Shown: positions 14,205-21,835 of the stretch, piece by piece
Numbering within the stretch: the stretch's first letter is position 1
Layout: each line of letters opens with the position of its first letter
Position numbers and translations under genes: made by a program
Assembly: GCA_028288585.1 (NCBI GenBank)
Contig: JAQBNL010000084.1
Location: forward strand, 17,971 to 81,970
DNA: 64,000 bases
DNA from: Chitinophagaceae bacterium
Lineage (GTDB): Bacteria; Bacteroidota; Bacteroidia; Chitinophagales; Chitinophagaceae
Reading direction: 5' to 3'
Notes under the pieces: generated by a model
Database searches by the model: none
Seen by the model: only the letters and a program-made list of their open reading frames with translations
What the model was told of the DNA's origin: nothing

Positions 14205-15789
14205 GAGCCTACTTATAAAAGATATTATAGTAGAAGATACAGCAGGTAAAAATGTTGTTATATATACGAGGGTTTCATCTAAAGAACAGGCAGATAATAA
14301 CGGCAGTTTAGAATCACAGAAGATGTATTGTGAAAAGTTAGCTGCCAGCAGTAATTACGCTATAGTAGAATACTTTGGCGGTACTTATGAATCTGCACAA
14401 AAAGATGAACGTAATGAGTTTGTAAAGATGTTGAACTTTATAAAATCATCACCCAAAAAAATCCATTACATAATAGTTTATTCACTTGACAGATTTTCAC
14501 GTACTGGCCCTAACGCTATATTTCTTTCTTCAGAGCTTAGAAAAACAAACGTACATATACAGTCATGCCTACAAAATATTGATACCAAAACTTCAAGTGG
14601 AGTTTTACAACAGAGCATACATTTTATATTTAGTAATTATGAGAATGAGCTAAGAAAAGAAAAATGTGTTGCAGGTATGAAGGAAAAATTGAAGAAGGGT
14701 TTTTGGTTTGGTAAAGCCCCTTTAGGTTATGAATTTTCTCCTAATCGTGGAGAACAAAAGATAATTATTAATCCAATCGGTAACATAGTAAGACAAGCTT
14801 TTTTACTTAAAGCAGAACAAGGATTAACCAATAAAGAAATATCTGAAAGAAGCAAAGCTTTAGGATATGAGATAAAGGAAAAGAGGTTTACAGACATCTT
14901 TAGAAATCCTTTTTATTGTGGTTATATTCATAATAATATATTAGGGGGAGAGATTGTTTTAGGCAATCATGAAGCACTTATATCGGAAGAAATTTTTCTT
15001 AAAGTGAATAATATCATTTCAAAATATCCTACCAATTTTACGCAAAGGAAGACCGATGAACATTTACCATTAAAGAGGTTTATCAAATGTGAAAACTGCG
15101 GAACAACATGGGTAGGGTATTTAGTAACTAAGAAAAATGCCTACTATTATAAGTGTAATAAAAAGGGTTGTTTGTGCAACAGAAATGCCTCTAAAATGCA
15201 CGATAAGTTTCAAGACTACATTTCCTCCTTTTCAATAAATGAATCCTTTATTGAGCCCCTAAAGCTTCAGTTGTCATATACTTTTTCATCTATGAATCAA
15301 GGTAGCGAAAAAGAGAAACTATCATTAGAAAATAAGTTAAAAGAAGTGGGGCAAAAAATAGATAAGGTAGAAGAAAGATTTGCTTTGGGTGAAATTGACG
15401 ATAAAGAAGTTTATAATAAGATACGGAGTAAGTTCTTAGAGGATTACAATCAAATTGAAGGTATGATTAGAAGGGTGGATATTAAATTATCGAACCCTGA
15501 AAACTTTATAAATTATTCTGTTAAGCTTTCTTCAAAACTTAATACCATGTGGAGTTGTAGCAACTTTGATATGAAACAAAAACTTCAAAGACTTATGTTT
15601 CCAGAGGGTGTGACTTACGATTTCAAAAATGACAGTTATCGAACCTGCAAAGTAAATTCTGTTTTTACTGTAATTGCAGGACAGGCAAGGCTTTTAGAAG
15701 AACAAAAAAGCGGATTATCACCTTACTATGATGAAAAATCCGCTTCGGTATCGGGGAGCAGACTTGAACTGCCGACCTTCGGGTTATGA
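14182..15789 (+). CDS. Large serine recombinase (integrase)
   Basis: The 535-residue protein starts at a GTG. Residues 24-165 are the resolvase catalytic domain with YTRVSSKEQ (nucleophile Ser32) and SLDRFSR (Arg104, Arg107). Residues 175-290 are the recombinase domain (GKAPLGYEF, later NPFYCGYIHN). A zinc ribbon follows with Cys303, Cys306, Cys325 and Cys330, then a coiled coil (380-435). Such enzymes integrate and excise mobile elements. The last 27 codons lie in the terminator and antisense strand of the neighbouring tRNA-Met, so the C-terminal tail is encoded by chromosomal sequence; the last part of the enzyme would therefore change on excision. It is the right-hand gene of the element. 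Confidence 0.93.
   Translation: MENIDIIKSLLIKDIIVEDTAGKNVVIYTRVSSKEQADNNGSLESQKMYCEKLAASSNYAIVEYFGGTYESAQKDERNEFVKMLNFIKSSPKKIHYIIVYSLDRFSRTGPNAIFLSSELRKTNVHIQSCLQNIDTKTSSGVLQQSIHFIFSNYENELRKEKCVAGMKEKLKKGFWFGKAPLGYEFSPNRGEQKIIINPIGNIVRQAFLLKAEQGLTNKEISERSKALGYEIKEKRFTDIFRNPFYCGYIHNNILGGEIVLGNHEALISEEIFLKVNNIISKYPTNFTQRKTDEHLPLKRFIKCENCGTTWVGYLVTKKNAYYYKCNKKGCLCNRNASKMHDKFQDYISSFSINESFIEPLKLQLSYTFSSMNQGSEKEKLSLENKLKEVGQKIDKVEERFALGEIDDKEVYNKIRSKFLEDYNQIEGMIRRVDIKLSNPENFINYSVKLSSKLNTMWSCSNFDMKQKLQRLMFPEGVTYDFKNDSYRTCKVNSVFTVIAGQARLLEEQKSGLSPYYDEKSASVSGSRLELPTFGL
15704..15745 (-). terminator. Terminator of tRNA-Met
   Basis: On the minus strand the arms AAGCGGATT and AATCCGCTT (15745-15737 and 15716-15708) form a 9-base stem followed by six T residues. 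It begins four bases after the tRNA 3' end. The recombinase gene on the other strand runs through it. Confidence 0.8.
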
Positions 15790-15822
15790 ATCCGATGCTC
15801 TAACCAGCTGAGCTACCCCGAC
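15749..15822 (-). tRNA. tRNA-Met (CAU anticodon)
   Basis: Reading the minus strand, the 74-base cloverleaf has acceptor arm GTCGGGG pairing with CCCCGAT, D arm GCTC...GAGC, anticodon loop TTCATAA with anticodon CAT, variable loop AGGTC and T arm GGCAG-TTCAAGT-CTGCT. The CCA end is not encoded. The anticodon could in principle be tRNA-Ile2 (lysidine-modified CAU), but elongator Met is more likely. It lacks initiator features. It is the integration target of the element to its left, and its own promoter lies just upstream. Confidence 0.93.
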
Positions 15823-15833
15823 ATTTTGGGCGG

Positions 15834-15864
15834 CAAAGATAATGTATTGAGTGTAGCTTACAAA
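15834..15864 (-). promoter_or_regulatory. Promoter of tRNA-Met
   Basis: On the minus strand TTTG (15864-15861) and TATCTTTG (15841-15834) are separated by exactly 19 bases, a perfect match to the Bacteroidota sigma consensus, 11 bases before the tRNA 5' end. The -33 box lies inside the end of the aminotransferase gene. Confidence 0.85.
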
Positions 15865-17084
15865 GCTGTTTGCTGATGTGTTTGCTGGCTGATTATTTTT
15901 CCCGGGTATTCCTCTAAGGCTTTTTCCAAACAATCCATCGCTGCATTAATTGAATCTACATTAAGAACATAGGCTAATCTTACTTCATTTTTTCCTAAGC
16001 CACCAGTTCCGTAAAAGCCACTTGCGGGAGCAAGCATTACTGTTTTATTGTTGTAAGAAAAATTTTCTAATAACCACTGGCAAAAAACATCGGCATCATC
16101 GACAGGCAATCTTGCCATCGCATAAAACGCACCACCGGGATTTGGACAAAACACACCTGGAATATCATTTAATCTTTTTACAATTGTATCTCTTCTTAAC
16201 TGGTATTCCTTTTTTGTTTTTTCAAAATAATTTGCCGGAAGGTCAACCGCAGCTTCGCCTAATATTTGAGCGAATCCGGGAGGACTTAACCTTGCCTGTG
16301 CAAACTTCATTACAGATTGTAATACATCTTTATTTTTTGTAACCAATGCACCGATTCTCCCTCCACAGGCGCTGTATCTTTTGCTTATCGTATCCATCAA
16401 TACTACATTATCATCAACGCCTGTTAAATGCATGGCACTGAAGTGTTCTCCCTCATAACAAAATTCACGGTAAGCTTCGTCAGCAAATAAATATAAATTA
16501 TGCTTTATAATAATTTCTTTAAGGGTTTCCATTTCCTCTTTGCTGTACAAATAACCTGTTGGGTTATTAGGATTGCAGATAACAATTGCTTTGGTTTTTG
16601 AAGTAATTGCTTTTTCAAAATCTTCTATTGGGGGTAATGCAAAACCAGTTTCTATTTTTGAAGTTATAGGTTTTACAATTACACCAGCAGCTACTGCAAA
16701 TCCATTGTAGTTTGCATAAAAAGGTTCAGGAATTATTACTTCATCTCCGGCATCAAGGCAACTCATAAAACCAAATAGAATAGCTTCACTTCCTCCTGTA
16801 GTAATTATAATTTGATTAATATCTACATGTATACCAACCCTGTTATAATACTCAACCAGTTTTTTCCTATAGCTTTCATTGCCTGCACTGTGGCTGTATT
16901 CCAGTACTTTAAAATCTGAATGCCTTACCGCATCAAGTATTTGCGGTGGTGTTTCAATATCGGGCTGCCCAATATTTAAGTGAAAAACTTTGATGCCTCT
17001 TTTTTTTGCAGCTTCGGCATAGGGCACTAATTTCCTGATAGGAGATGGCGGCATTAATTTGCCACGTTTGCTTACAGATAACAT
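15858..17084 (-). CDS. PLP-dependent class I/II aminotransferase
   Basis: The ATG at 17084 (MLSVSKRGKL) is preferred over the longer frame to 17192, which adds a hydrophobic extension foreign to the family. The 408-residue protein is a fold-type I aminotransferase of the aspartate/aromatic group. It has HLNIGQPDIETP near the start, TTGGSEAI for phosphate binding, CNPNNPTG, ADEAY (PLP-ring Asp) and ISKRYSACGGRIG with the Schiff-base Lys235. It is a cytoplasmic enzyme that moves amino groups between amino acids and 2-oxo acids; the exact substrate cannot be told. It is transcribed towards the tRNA, and the tRNA promoter overlaps its stop codon. Confidence 0.9.
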   Translation of the reverse strand: MLSVSKRGKLMPPSPIRKLVPYAEAAKKRGIKVFHLNIGQPDIETPPQILDAVRHSDFKVLEYSHSAGNESYRKKLVEYYNRVGIHVDINQIIITTGGSEAILFGFMSCLDAGDEVIIPEPFYANYNGFAVAAGVIVKPITSKIETGFALPPIEDFEKAITSKTKAIVICNPNNPTGYLYSKEEMETLKEIIIKHNLYLFADEAYREFCYEGEHFSAMHLTGVDDNVVLMDTISKRYSACGGRIGALVTKNKDVLQSVMKFAQARLSPPGFAQILGEAAVDLPANYFEKTKKEYQLRRDTIVKRLNDIPGVFCPNPGGAFYAMARLPVDDADVFCQWLLENFSYNNKTVMLAPASGFYGTGGLGKNEVRLAYVLNVDSINAAMDCLEKALEEYPGKIISQQTHQQTAL

Positions 17085-17313
17085 AGAACAAATATACGGA
17101 AACACAAAAAAGTATAATTCAAATTTGATATTTATGACTATAAATTGGGGAAAAATTTGCCATATCAAAGAGTATAAAAAAATCACTGTCAATTAATTTT
17201 TACTCTGGCAGGGTTGTTGGTAAAACATATTATATTATAGGCTTTTTGTAAAACTATTTTATTTTGAAGCCTGGATAAAAAGCTATTATTTTTTAACAAC
17301 AAAACAAACATGT

Positions 17314-17544
17314 ATGAAAAGTTTAAAAAAAATTTCTACAAGCCTAAAAACTTTTACAGCATTTGTAATGCTATGCTTTATGCAAACAATTGCATTTGCA
17401 CAGGATAAAAAAGTTGATGTAGATATTACTACCAATAAAGGAGGGGGAAACTGGTATGCACAACCCTGGGTTTGGATAGTTGGCGGTGCTGTGTTTTTAT
17501 TATTGCTGGTAGCACTTATGCGTGGCAACAGCAACAAAGATTAA
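17314..17544 (+). CDS. Small secreted-then-membrane protein
   Basis: The 76-residue protein starts with a basic segment and a hydrophobic signal (FVMLCFMQTIAFAQ), with a likely cleavage after AFAQ. The mature part is short (DKKVDVDITTNKGGGNWY), followed by one transmembrane helix (VWIVGGAVFLLLLVALM) and a polar tail (RGNSNKD). This layout is common for small uncharacterised proteins of this phylum. It stands alone and is followed by a hairpin terminator at 17569. No function is assigned. Confidence 0.7.
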   Translation: MKSLKKISTSLKTFTAFVMLCFMQTIAFAQDKKVDVDITTNKGGGNWYAQPWVWIVGGAVFLLLLVALMRGNSNKD

Positions 17545-17568
17545 TTTGTAAATTACTAATTGAATAAT

Positions 17569-17597
17569 ATAGCTGCTTTTATAGGCGGCTATTTTTG
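17569..17597. terminator. Hairpin terminator
   Basis: ATAGCTGC (17569-17576) pairs with GCGGCTAT (17585-17592), with one G-T pair, and a T run follows on the plus strand. It closes the 76-aa gene. Confidence 0.65.
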
Positions 17598-17608
17598 TGG
17601 AATAGAAA

Positions 17609-17974
17609 TTAATTTTTTAATGCTAACTGGTTGTTCACTTTTGCAAGAAGGTCATTTACATCAAATGGTTTTGCAATAAAATCATTGGCGCCATAATCAG
17701 CAATAGTTGCGGCTGCACTGGGATGCGCAGAGAACATAATGATAGGAATGTGTTTGGTATCTTCCTGGGATTTTAATTGCTTACAAATTGTTCTCCCGTC
17801 ATTACCGGAGATAAGAACATCTAATAAAATCAGTTCAGGTTTAAAAGTTTCAACTTTTTCAAAAGTATTTTCCCACTTAGCTGTTACCTCTACTTCAAAC
17901 CCTTTCATAGTAAGTAATATTTCCATTACTACTAAAATATCCAGGTCATCATCTACAACTAAAATTTTAGCCAT
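17609..17974 (-). CDS. Single-domain response regulator (CheY-like)
   Basis: The 121-residue protein is a receiver domain without an output domain. It has the acidic pocket Asp8-Asp9-Asp10, the phosphorylation site Asp52 (ILLDVLISG), Ser82 in MFSAHPS in place of the usual Thr/Ser, and Lys102 in IAKPFD. It should be phosphorylated by a histidine kinase and act through protein contacts. No kinase gene is nearby, so its partner is unknown. It lies between a small membrane protein gene and icd. Confidence 0.92.
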   Translation of the reverse strand: MAKILVVDDDLDILVVMEILLTMKGFEVEVTAKWENTFEKVETFKPELILLDVLISGNDGRTICKQLKSQEDTKHIPIIMFSAHPSAAATIADYGANDFIAKPFDVNDLLAKVNNQLALKN

Positions 17975-18126
17975 AACTTTTTGTTTTCAGATAGATCCAT
18001 TGTAAAAGTAAAGTTTGTTTGGATTGTTTCTTCATTTTCTATCCAAAATTTCTTAATACAATAAACGTTGGTTCACAGCATTTATTTTCTTCATGAAATG
18101 GAAGATAAGTTAATTGCTCTTAAAAA

Positions 18127-19362
18127 TTATTTCTGAATTTTCTTTTTTAAATTCTCATCAATTGCTTCTAAAAATTCTTCTGTATATAAGTAATGGTCAC
18201 CATGTGTTACTTTATTTCCATGAACTGCAACGGCAAGGTCCTTGGTCATCTTCCCGCTTTCAACAGTTTCTATACAAACCTTTTCCAGTGCATTACAAAA
18301 AGCAATCAAAGGCTGGTTGTTATCCAGCTTGCCACGAAATGCCAAACCTCTTGTCCATGCAAAAATAGAAGCGATAGGATTTGTTGATGTTGGCTTGCCT
18401 GCCTGGTGCTCCCTGTAGTGGCGGGTTACAGTACCGTGTGCCGCTTCTGCTTCCATCGTTTTTCCATCAGGGGTTACTAATACAGAAGTCATCAAACCTA
18501 GAGAACCAAATCCCTGAGCAACCGTATCACTCTGCACATCACCATCATAATTTTTACATGCCCATACAAAATTGCCATTCCATTTTAATGCACTTGCCAC
18601 CATATCATCTATCAGGCGATGCTCATAAACAATTCCGGCAGCATCAAAATCTTTTTTAAATTCGTTTTCAAATATCTCCTGGAAAATATCTTTAAATCTT
18701 CCATCATATTTTTTAAGAATAGTGTTTTTTGTTGAAAGATATAATGGCCATTTTTTGCTCAATGCCATATTAAAACAGCTTCTTGCAAAACCCATAATAC
18801 TTTCGTCAGTGTTATACATGCTTAGTGCGACCCCATCACCTTTAAAATTATATACTTCAAAAATTTGTGGCTCGCCACCGCCTTCAGGAGTGAAGGTCAT
18901 AGTAAGTTTTCCTTTGCCTTTTATTACAGTGTCGGTTGCACGGTACTGGTCACCAAAAGCATGACGGCCAACGATTATAGGGGCTGTCCAATTAGTTACC
19001 AGCCTGGGTACATTCTGCATAACAATGGGCTCACGAAATACTGTGCCATCTAAAATATTGCGGATAGTACCATTGGGGCTCTTCCACATTTGTTTCAAAT
19101 TAAATTCCTTTACTCTTGCCTCATCGGGAGTGATAGTGGCACATTTGATTCCCACGCCATATTCTTTAATTGCATTTGCAGCATCTATTGTTACTTGGTC
19201 ATTGGTTTCATCACGGTATTCAATGCCGAGATCAAAATATTTTATATCAACCTCTACATAAGGAAGTACCAGTTTTTCTTTAATGAATTTCCAGATGATC
19301 CTTGTCATTTCATCTCCATCTAATTCCACTACGGGGTTTGCCACTTTAATTTTTTCAGCCAT
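18127..19362 (-). CDS. icd: NADP-dependent isocitrate dehydrogenase
   Basis: The 411-residue enzyme oxidises isocitrate to 2-oxoglutarate in the TCA cycle. Its sequence is of the type found in eukaryotes and many Bacteroidota: [16 protein letters not shown] at the start, then [15 protein letters not shown], then [20 protein letters not shown] with the substrate-binding Ser and Arg residues, later NYDGDVQSD with metal-binding Asp, and [14 protein letters not shown] for NADP binding. It fits well with the sucA-odhB genes downstream in the window. A TATCTTTG -7 box lies 18 bases before the start. No oddities were seen. Confidence 0.96.
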   Translation of the reverse strand: MAEKIKVANPVVELDGDEMTRIIWKFIKEKLVLPYVEVDIKYFDLGIEYRDETNDQVTIDAANAIKEYGVGIKCATITPDEARVKEFNLKQMWKSPNGTIRNILDGTVFREPIVMQNVPRLVTNWTAPIIVGRHAFGDQYRATDTVIKGKGKLTMTFTPEGGGEPQIFEVYNFKGDGVALSMYNTDESIMGFARSCFNMALSKKWPLYLSTKNTILKKYDGRFKDIFQEIFENEFKKDFDAAGIVYEHRLIDDMVASALKWNGNFVWACKNYDGDVQSDTVAQGFGSLGLMTSVLVTPDGKTMEAEAAHGTVTRHYREHQAGKPTSTNPIASIFAWTRGLAFRGKLDNNQPLIAFCNALEKVCIETVESGKMTKDLAVAVHGNKVTHGDHYLYTEEFLEAIDENLKKKIQK

Positions 19363-19379
19363 TATATTTTTAATTTTTG

Positions 19380-19387
19380 CAAAGATA
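19380..19387 (-). promoter_or_regulatory. -7 box of icd
   Basis: TATCTTTG on the minus strand, 18 bases upstream of the icd start. No TTTG is seen at the right distance, because the upstream sequence is a copy of the dispersed TGAACCA repeat. Confidence 0.55.
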
Positions 19388-19390
19388 AGT

Positions 19391-19440
19391 TCTGAACCAT
19401 GATTTGGGAAGATTTAATTGATTAAAAAGGATTTTATTAA
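19391..19440. repeat. Dispersed repeat, copy A
   Basis: Begins TCTGAACCATGATTTGGG and continues with AGATTT, TTGATTAAAAAGGATTTT. Related copies are at 34601-34633 and 44598-44695. It replaces the normal -33 region of icd. Confidence 0.5.
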
Positions 19441-19505
19441 TGCTTAATTATTTGTCATTTGCTGATTGGTAAAATACAATCGATGAATTAAAAATAAAAT
19501 GTTTG

Positions 19506-19547
19506 GCCTCCCTCTCTGAAGGAGAGGGAACGAGGGTGAGGAGCAAA
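19506..19547. repeat. Palindromic intergenic sequence
   Basis: CCCTCTC and GAGAGGG (19510-19516 and 19522-19528) form a 7-base stem, followed by GAACGAGGGTGAGGAG. The shape and wording resemble dispersed repeats common in this phylum, but only one copy lies in the window. Confidence 0.35.
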
Positions 19548-19548
19548 A

Positions 19549-19578
19549 AAAATCCTCTCCGTTTCCGGAAAGGATTTT
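19549..19578 (-). terminator. Terminator of the RRM protein gene
   Basis: AAAATCCTCTCCG and CGGAAAGGATTTT pair with a single mismatch around a 4-base loop, with an A-run on the far side that reads as a T-run on the minus strand. It lies 23 bases after the RRM gene. Confidence 0.75.
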
Positions 19579-19600
19579 ATATAAATGATGTGAGTGATTA

Positions 19601-20086
19601 TTAATAATCTTTATTATATCCGCCGCCGCCGCCGCTTCTGCCGCCGCCGCTGTTTCCACCACCACCATACCCACCGCCGCTGCTTCTGCCGCCGCCACCG
19701 CCATAACCGCCGCCGCTTCTACCGCCGCCGCCGCCATAACCGCCGCCGCCGCTTCTACCGCCGCCGCCATAACCGCCGCCGCTTCTACCGCCACCACCAC
19801 CGTATCCACCGCCGCCACTCTTTTTGTAGCCGCCTTCGCCTTCAGGACGAGGTTGTGATTCGTTAACGATAAGTTTGCGACCTTGTACTTCGCTTTCGTT
19901 TAATGCTGCGATAGCTGCTTTCGCTGCTTCTTCGTCTTCCATTTCAACAAAACCAAAGCCTTTGCTTCTACCGGTGTTTTTTTCTTTAAGAATTTTTGCA
20001 CTTGTAACAGTACCATACTGTGTAAATAAGTTGCTTAAATCGTCGTCGGTCATTTGCCAACTGAGATTTCCTACGTAAATGTTCAT
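19601..20086 (-). CDS. RNA-binding protein with RRM and glycine-rich tail
   Basis: The 161-residue protein has one RNA recognition motif (residues 1-80) with RNP2 IYVGNLS (3-9) and RNP1 KGFGFVEM (42-49). Residues about 95-155 form a low-complexity tail of repeated GGGYGGGGG and RSGG units. Such proteins are abundant in cyanobacteria and Bacteroidota; they are thought to bind RNA during cold or stress responses. The tail is likely disordered and could promote clustering. The DNA for the tail is a run of near-identical GCC/CCG triplets, so length changes by slippage are likely. The 5' gap to rplI is about 240 bases and holds an AT-rich leader. Confidence 0.9.
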   Translation of the reverse strand: MNIYVGNLSWQMTDDDLSNLFTQYGTVTSAKILKEKNTGRSKGFGFVEMEDEEAAKAAIAALNESEVQGRKLIVNESQPRPEGEGGYKKSGGGGYGGGGGRSGGGYGGGGRSGGGGYGGGGGRSGGGYGGGGGRSSGGGYGGGGNSGGGRSGGGGGYNKDY

Positions 20087-20277
20087 TGTAAAACTTTTTT
20101 AAATTAAATAAAAACAATTAATGAATTAAGGGGCTACAATGAACTGAAGACACTTGGAAAGGAACGTCAGCCAAAAAGAAACTCACTAAATCCATTAATG
20201 CAACATTAAAGATATACAGATTTATCGCAATTCATGGAAAAAAGGTGGTTTATTTTAAAAGTGTATTATTAACATAA

Positions 20278-20308
20278 AAAACCCTCCTAAAACTGTTAGA
20301 AGGGTTTT
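20278..20308 (-). terminator. Terminator of the rpsF-rpsR-rplI operon
   Basis: AAAACCCTCCTAA (20278-20290) pairs with TTAGAAGGGTTTT (20296-20308) with one mismatch, and T residues follow on the minus strand. It lies 20 bases after rplI. Confidence 0.8.
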
Positions 20309-20328
20309 AAAAAATCTTATTAAGAATG

Positions 20329-20775
20329 TTACTCTGCTGCTACTTCAAAATCCACATCAATTTCCTGTCCTTTACCGAAATCAATTTTAGCTTTATAGCT
20401 GCCTAATTCTTTTACATCATCTATAATAGTAATGCGCCTGCGGTCAATTTCATAACCTTTTTGCTCTTTAATTGCACGTGCAATCTGAACCGAGGTTACT
20501 CTGCCGAAAATCTTATTGGTAGTACCGGTTTTAGCACCAATTTTTACCGGGCCATTTTGTAAAACGCTTATCACGCTGTTTAATTCTGCAAGAAGTTTTT
20601 CTTCTTTCTTAGCCAACTGCTTTTGCTTCTCTTCTAACTGTTTGCGGTTAGATGGACTGGCTTCTATAGCGAGTTTGGAAGGAATTAAGTAATTGCGTGC
20701 ATAACCATTCTTTACACTCACCAGCTCATTGGCACCGCCTAAATTATTTACATCCTGTATTAATATTACCTGCAT
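20329..20775 (-). CDS. rplI: 50S ribosomal protein L9
   Basis: The 148-residue protein is bL9, which binds 23S rRNA and helps hold the reading frame. It starts MQVILIQDVNNLGGANELV and continues VKNGYARNYLIPSKLA, the standard N-terminal domain; the long helix (NRKQLEEKQKQLAKKEEKLL) and the C-terminal domain (FGRVTSVQIARAI) follow. It is the last gene of the S6-S18-L9 operon. A strong Shine-Dalgarno AAGGAGGT overlaps the rpsR stop codon, unlike most genes here. A hairpin terminator follows. Confidence 0.97.
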   Translation of the reverse strand: MQVILIQDVNNLGGANELVSVKNGYARNYLIPSKLAIEASPSNRKQLEEKQKQLAKKEEKLLAELNSVISVLQNGPVKIGAKTGTTNKIFGRVTSVQIARAIKEQKGYEIDRRRITIIDDVKELGSYKAKIDFGKGQEIDVDFEVAAE

Positions 20776-20779
20776 AGTT

Positions 20780-20787
20780 ACCTCCTT
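20780..20787 (-). promoter_or_regulatory. Strong Shine-Dalgarno sequence of rplI
   Basis: AAGGAGGT on the minus strand, with GGAGG five bases before the ATG. Its last bases overlap the rpsR stop. Almost no other gene in the window has such a site. Confidence 0.85.
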
Positions 20788-21052
20788 ATTTTAGTAAATC
20801 AGTTACATACGGCAATATTGCCATTTGGCGGGCTTTTTTTACTGCATCACCCACTTTACGCTGAAACTTTAAAGAGTTACCCGTAAGGCGGCGTGGCAAT
20901 AATTTACCCTGCTCATTTAAAAATTTCTTCAAAAAATCCCCGTCTTTATAATCGATGTACTTAATGCCCATCTTTTTAAAACGGCAATATTTTTTTGGTC
21001 TTTTTTCAGCCTTAATTGCTGTGAGATATTTTATCTCGTTTGGTTTTGCCAT
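20786..21052 (-). CDS. rpsR: 30S ribosomal protein S18
   Basis: The start is the ATG at 21052 ([10 protein letters not shown]), not the longer frame that runs back into rpsF. The 88-residue bS18 has [15 protein letters not shown], the [12 protein letters not shown] segment and the C-terminal RQMAILPYV that is the family signature. It sits on the platform beside bS6. The first base of its start codon is one base away from the end of rpsF, and its Shine-Dalgarno GGAGG lies inside the rpsF C-terminal codons. In Bacteroidota the bS6-bS18-bS21 pocket hides the anti-Shine-Dalgarno of 16S rRNA, which gives this unusual operon added interest. Confidence 0.97.
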   Translation of the reverse strand: MAKPNEIKYLTAIKAEKRPKKYCRFKKMGIKYIDYKDGDFLKKFLNEQGKLLPRRLTGNSLKFQRKVGDAVKKARQMAILPYVTDLLK

Positions 21053-21053
21053 G

Positions 21054-21407
21054 TTATGCCTCCGCTTTTTCAGTTCCTGAACGTACACCACTTTTCCTTT
21101 TTGCATTGTACTCGACGGCGTATTTATCGAGTGCAGTGAACATGTGACGGAGGACTGATTCGTCACGCAGAAGCTGTGTTTTCAGCTTCTCATTGAAGTC
21201 GGATGGCGCTGTATATTCCATAACCCAGTATAAACCAGTGGTTTTTTTCTGGATAGGATACGCCAGTGATTTTAGTCCCCATGGGTTTTCGTGCAATACT
21301 TCACCGCCGTTATCAGTAACGAGGGAAGCAAATTTTTTCTGAGCAGAACGGTAGTCCTCTTCAGAAAGCACAGGAGTAAAAATCACCATCAATTCGTAAT
21401 TCTGCAT
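21054..21407 (-). CDS. rpsF: 30S ribosomal protein S6
   Basis: The 117-residue bS6 starts [18 protein letters not shown] and contains [25 protein letters not shown] spread over two strands, with [17 protein letters not shown] near the end, all typical. It pairs with bS18 in the 30S platform. It is the first gene of the operon. A -7 box TACCTTTG lies 44 bases upstream, but no TTTG is at the right distance. The C-terminal codons include the Shine-Dalgarno of rpsR. Confidence 0.96.
   Translation of the reverse strand: MQNYELMVIFTPVLSEEDYRSAQKKFASLVTDNGGEVLHENPWGLKSLAYPIQKKTTGLYWVMEYTAPSDFNEKLKTQLLRDESVLRHMFTALDKYAVEYNAKRKSGVRSGTEKAEA
21059..21063 (-). promoter_or_regulatory. Shine-Dalgarno sequence of rpsR
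   Basis: GGAGG on the minus strand, six bases before the rpsR ATG, inside the last codons of rpsF. Confidence 0.75.
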
Positions 21408-21835
21408 TTACCTTGTTTTTTGTGAATAAATAATTTTTTTAATCGGGCAGCAAAGGTAAGGGTTTAATTGGGATTTTGGTAACCTGGAACGGAAGTATTT
21501 CAGCCGTAAATGCTAATATTTTGTGGCTGTGAACTATATTGCTCCGTTCAGCTTCAATTCGGGCTATCACTGCAAGTCCGGCACAAAGCTTAACCTCAAA
21601 CCTTCACCGGGCTTTCCGTTCTATCCCGCAGCTTTTGAACAAATAAAATATCTCAGCAATGAAAATAATCTTATTTGTACAACAGTTCCATAGGAATGCA
21701 ATATCAGTAGGAAAAAATAAGCCGGTTAATTTAGTTCCGTAGGAACGATATATTTCGCCCCTTATGGGGCTTTAACGTGGATTGTTCATCTTCTATTAAC
21801 ATAACGCCCTATGGGGCGAATTAAGTTAGAGTTTA
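21408..21835. repeat. 428-base intergenic region with REP-like palindromes
   Basis: No gene was found. The rpsF promoter (-7 box at 21451-21458) is at the left. From 21680 on there are four palindromes: GTTCCATAGGAA (21685-21696), GTTCCGTAGGAAC (21734-21746), GCCCCTTATGGGGC (21757-21770) and CGCCCTATGGGGCG (21805-21818). The first and last pairs share wording, so this looks like two copies of a composite extragenic palindrome. The stretch 21535-21625 (TCACTGCAAGTCCGG and CTTTCCGTTCTATCCCG) also looks like a dispersed repeat. Confidence 0.5.
21451..21458 (-). promoter_or_regulatory. -7 box of the rpsF operon
   Basis: TACCTTTG on the minus strand, 43 bases before rpsF. A matching TTTG upstream was not found. 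Confidence 0.5.

Larger units (their letters stand above)
1498..15695. mobile_element. Integrated accessory element beside tRNA-Met (approximate limits)
   Basis: The segment separates two blocks of conserved housekeeping genes. Its right end is a large serine recombinase gene whose 3' end runs into the terminator and antisense strand of a tRNA-Met gene, a classic integration site. The content is accessory: XRE and MerR-like regulators, a polymerase-like protein, an HNH nuclease, several proteins of no recognised family, and no housekeeping gene. The limits given are the two copies of AGGCTTTT in direct orientation; this 8-base match is short enough to be chance, so the limits are approximate to a few hundred bases at the left. 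No conjugation, phage structural or plasmid partition genes were seen, so the element is not a complete phage or ICE. Confidence 0.65.

Noticed and set aside
19444..19866. Alanine- and arginine-rich open frames on both strands across the RRM gene tail
   Set aside because: They are shadows of the glycine codons in the RRM gene tail, read in other frames.
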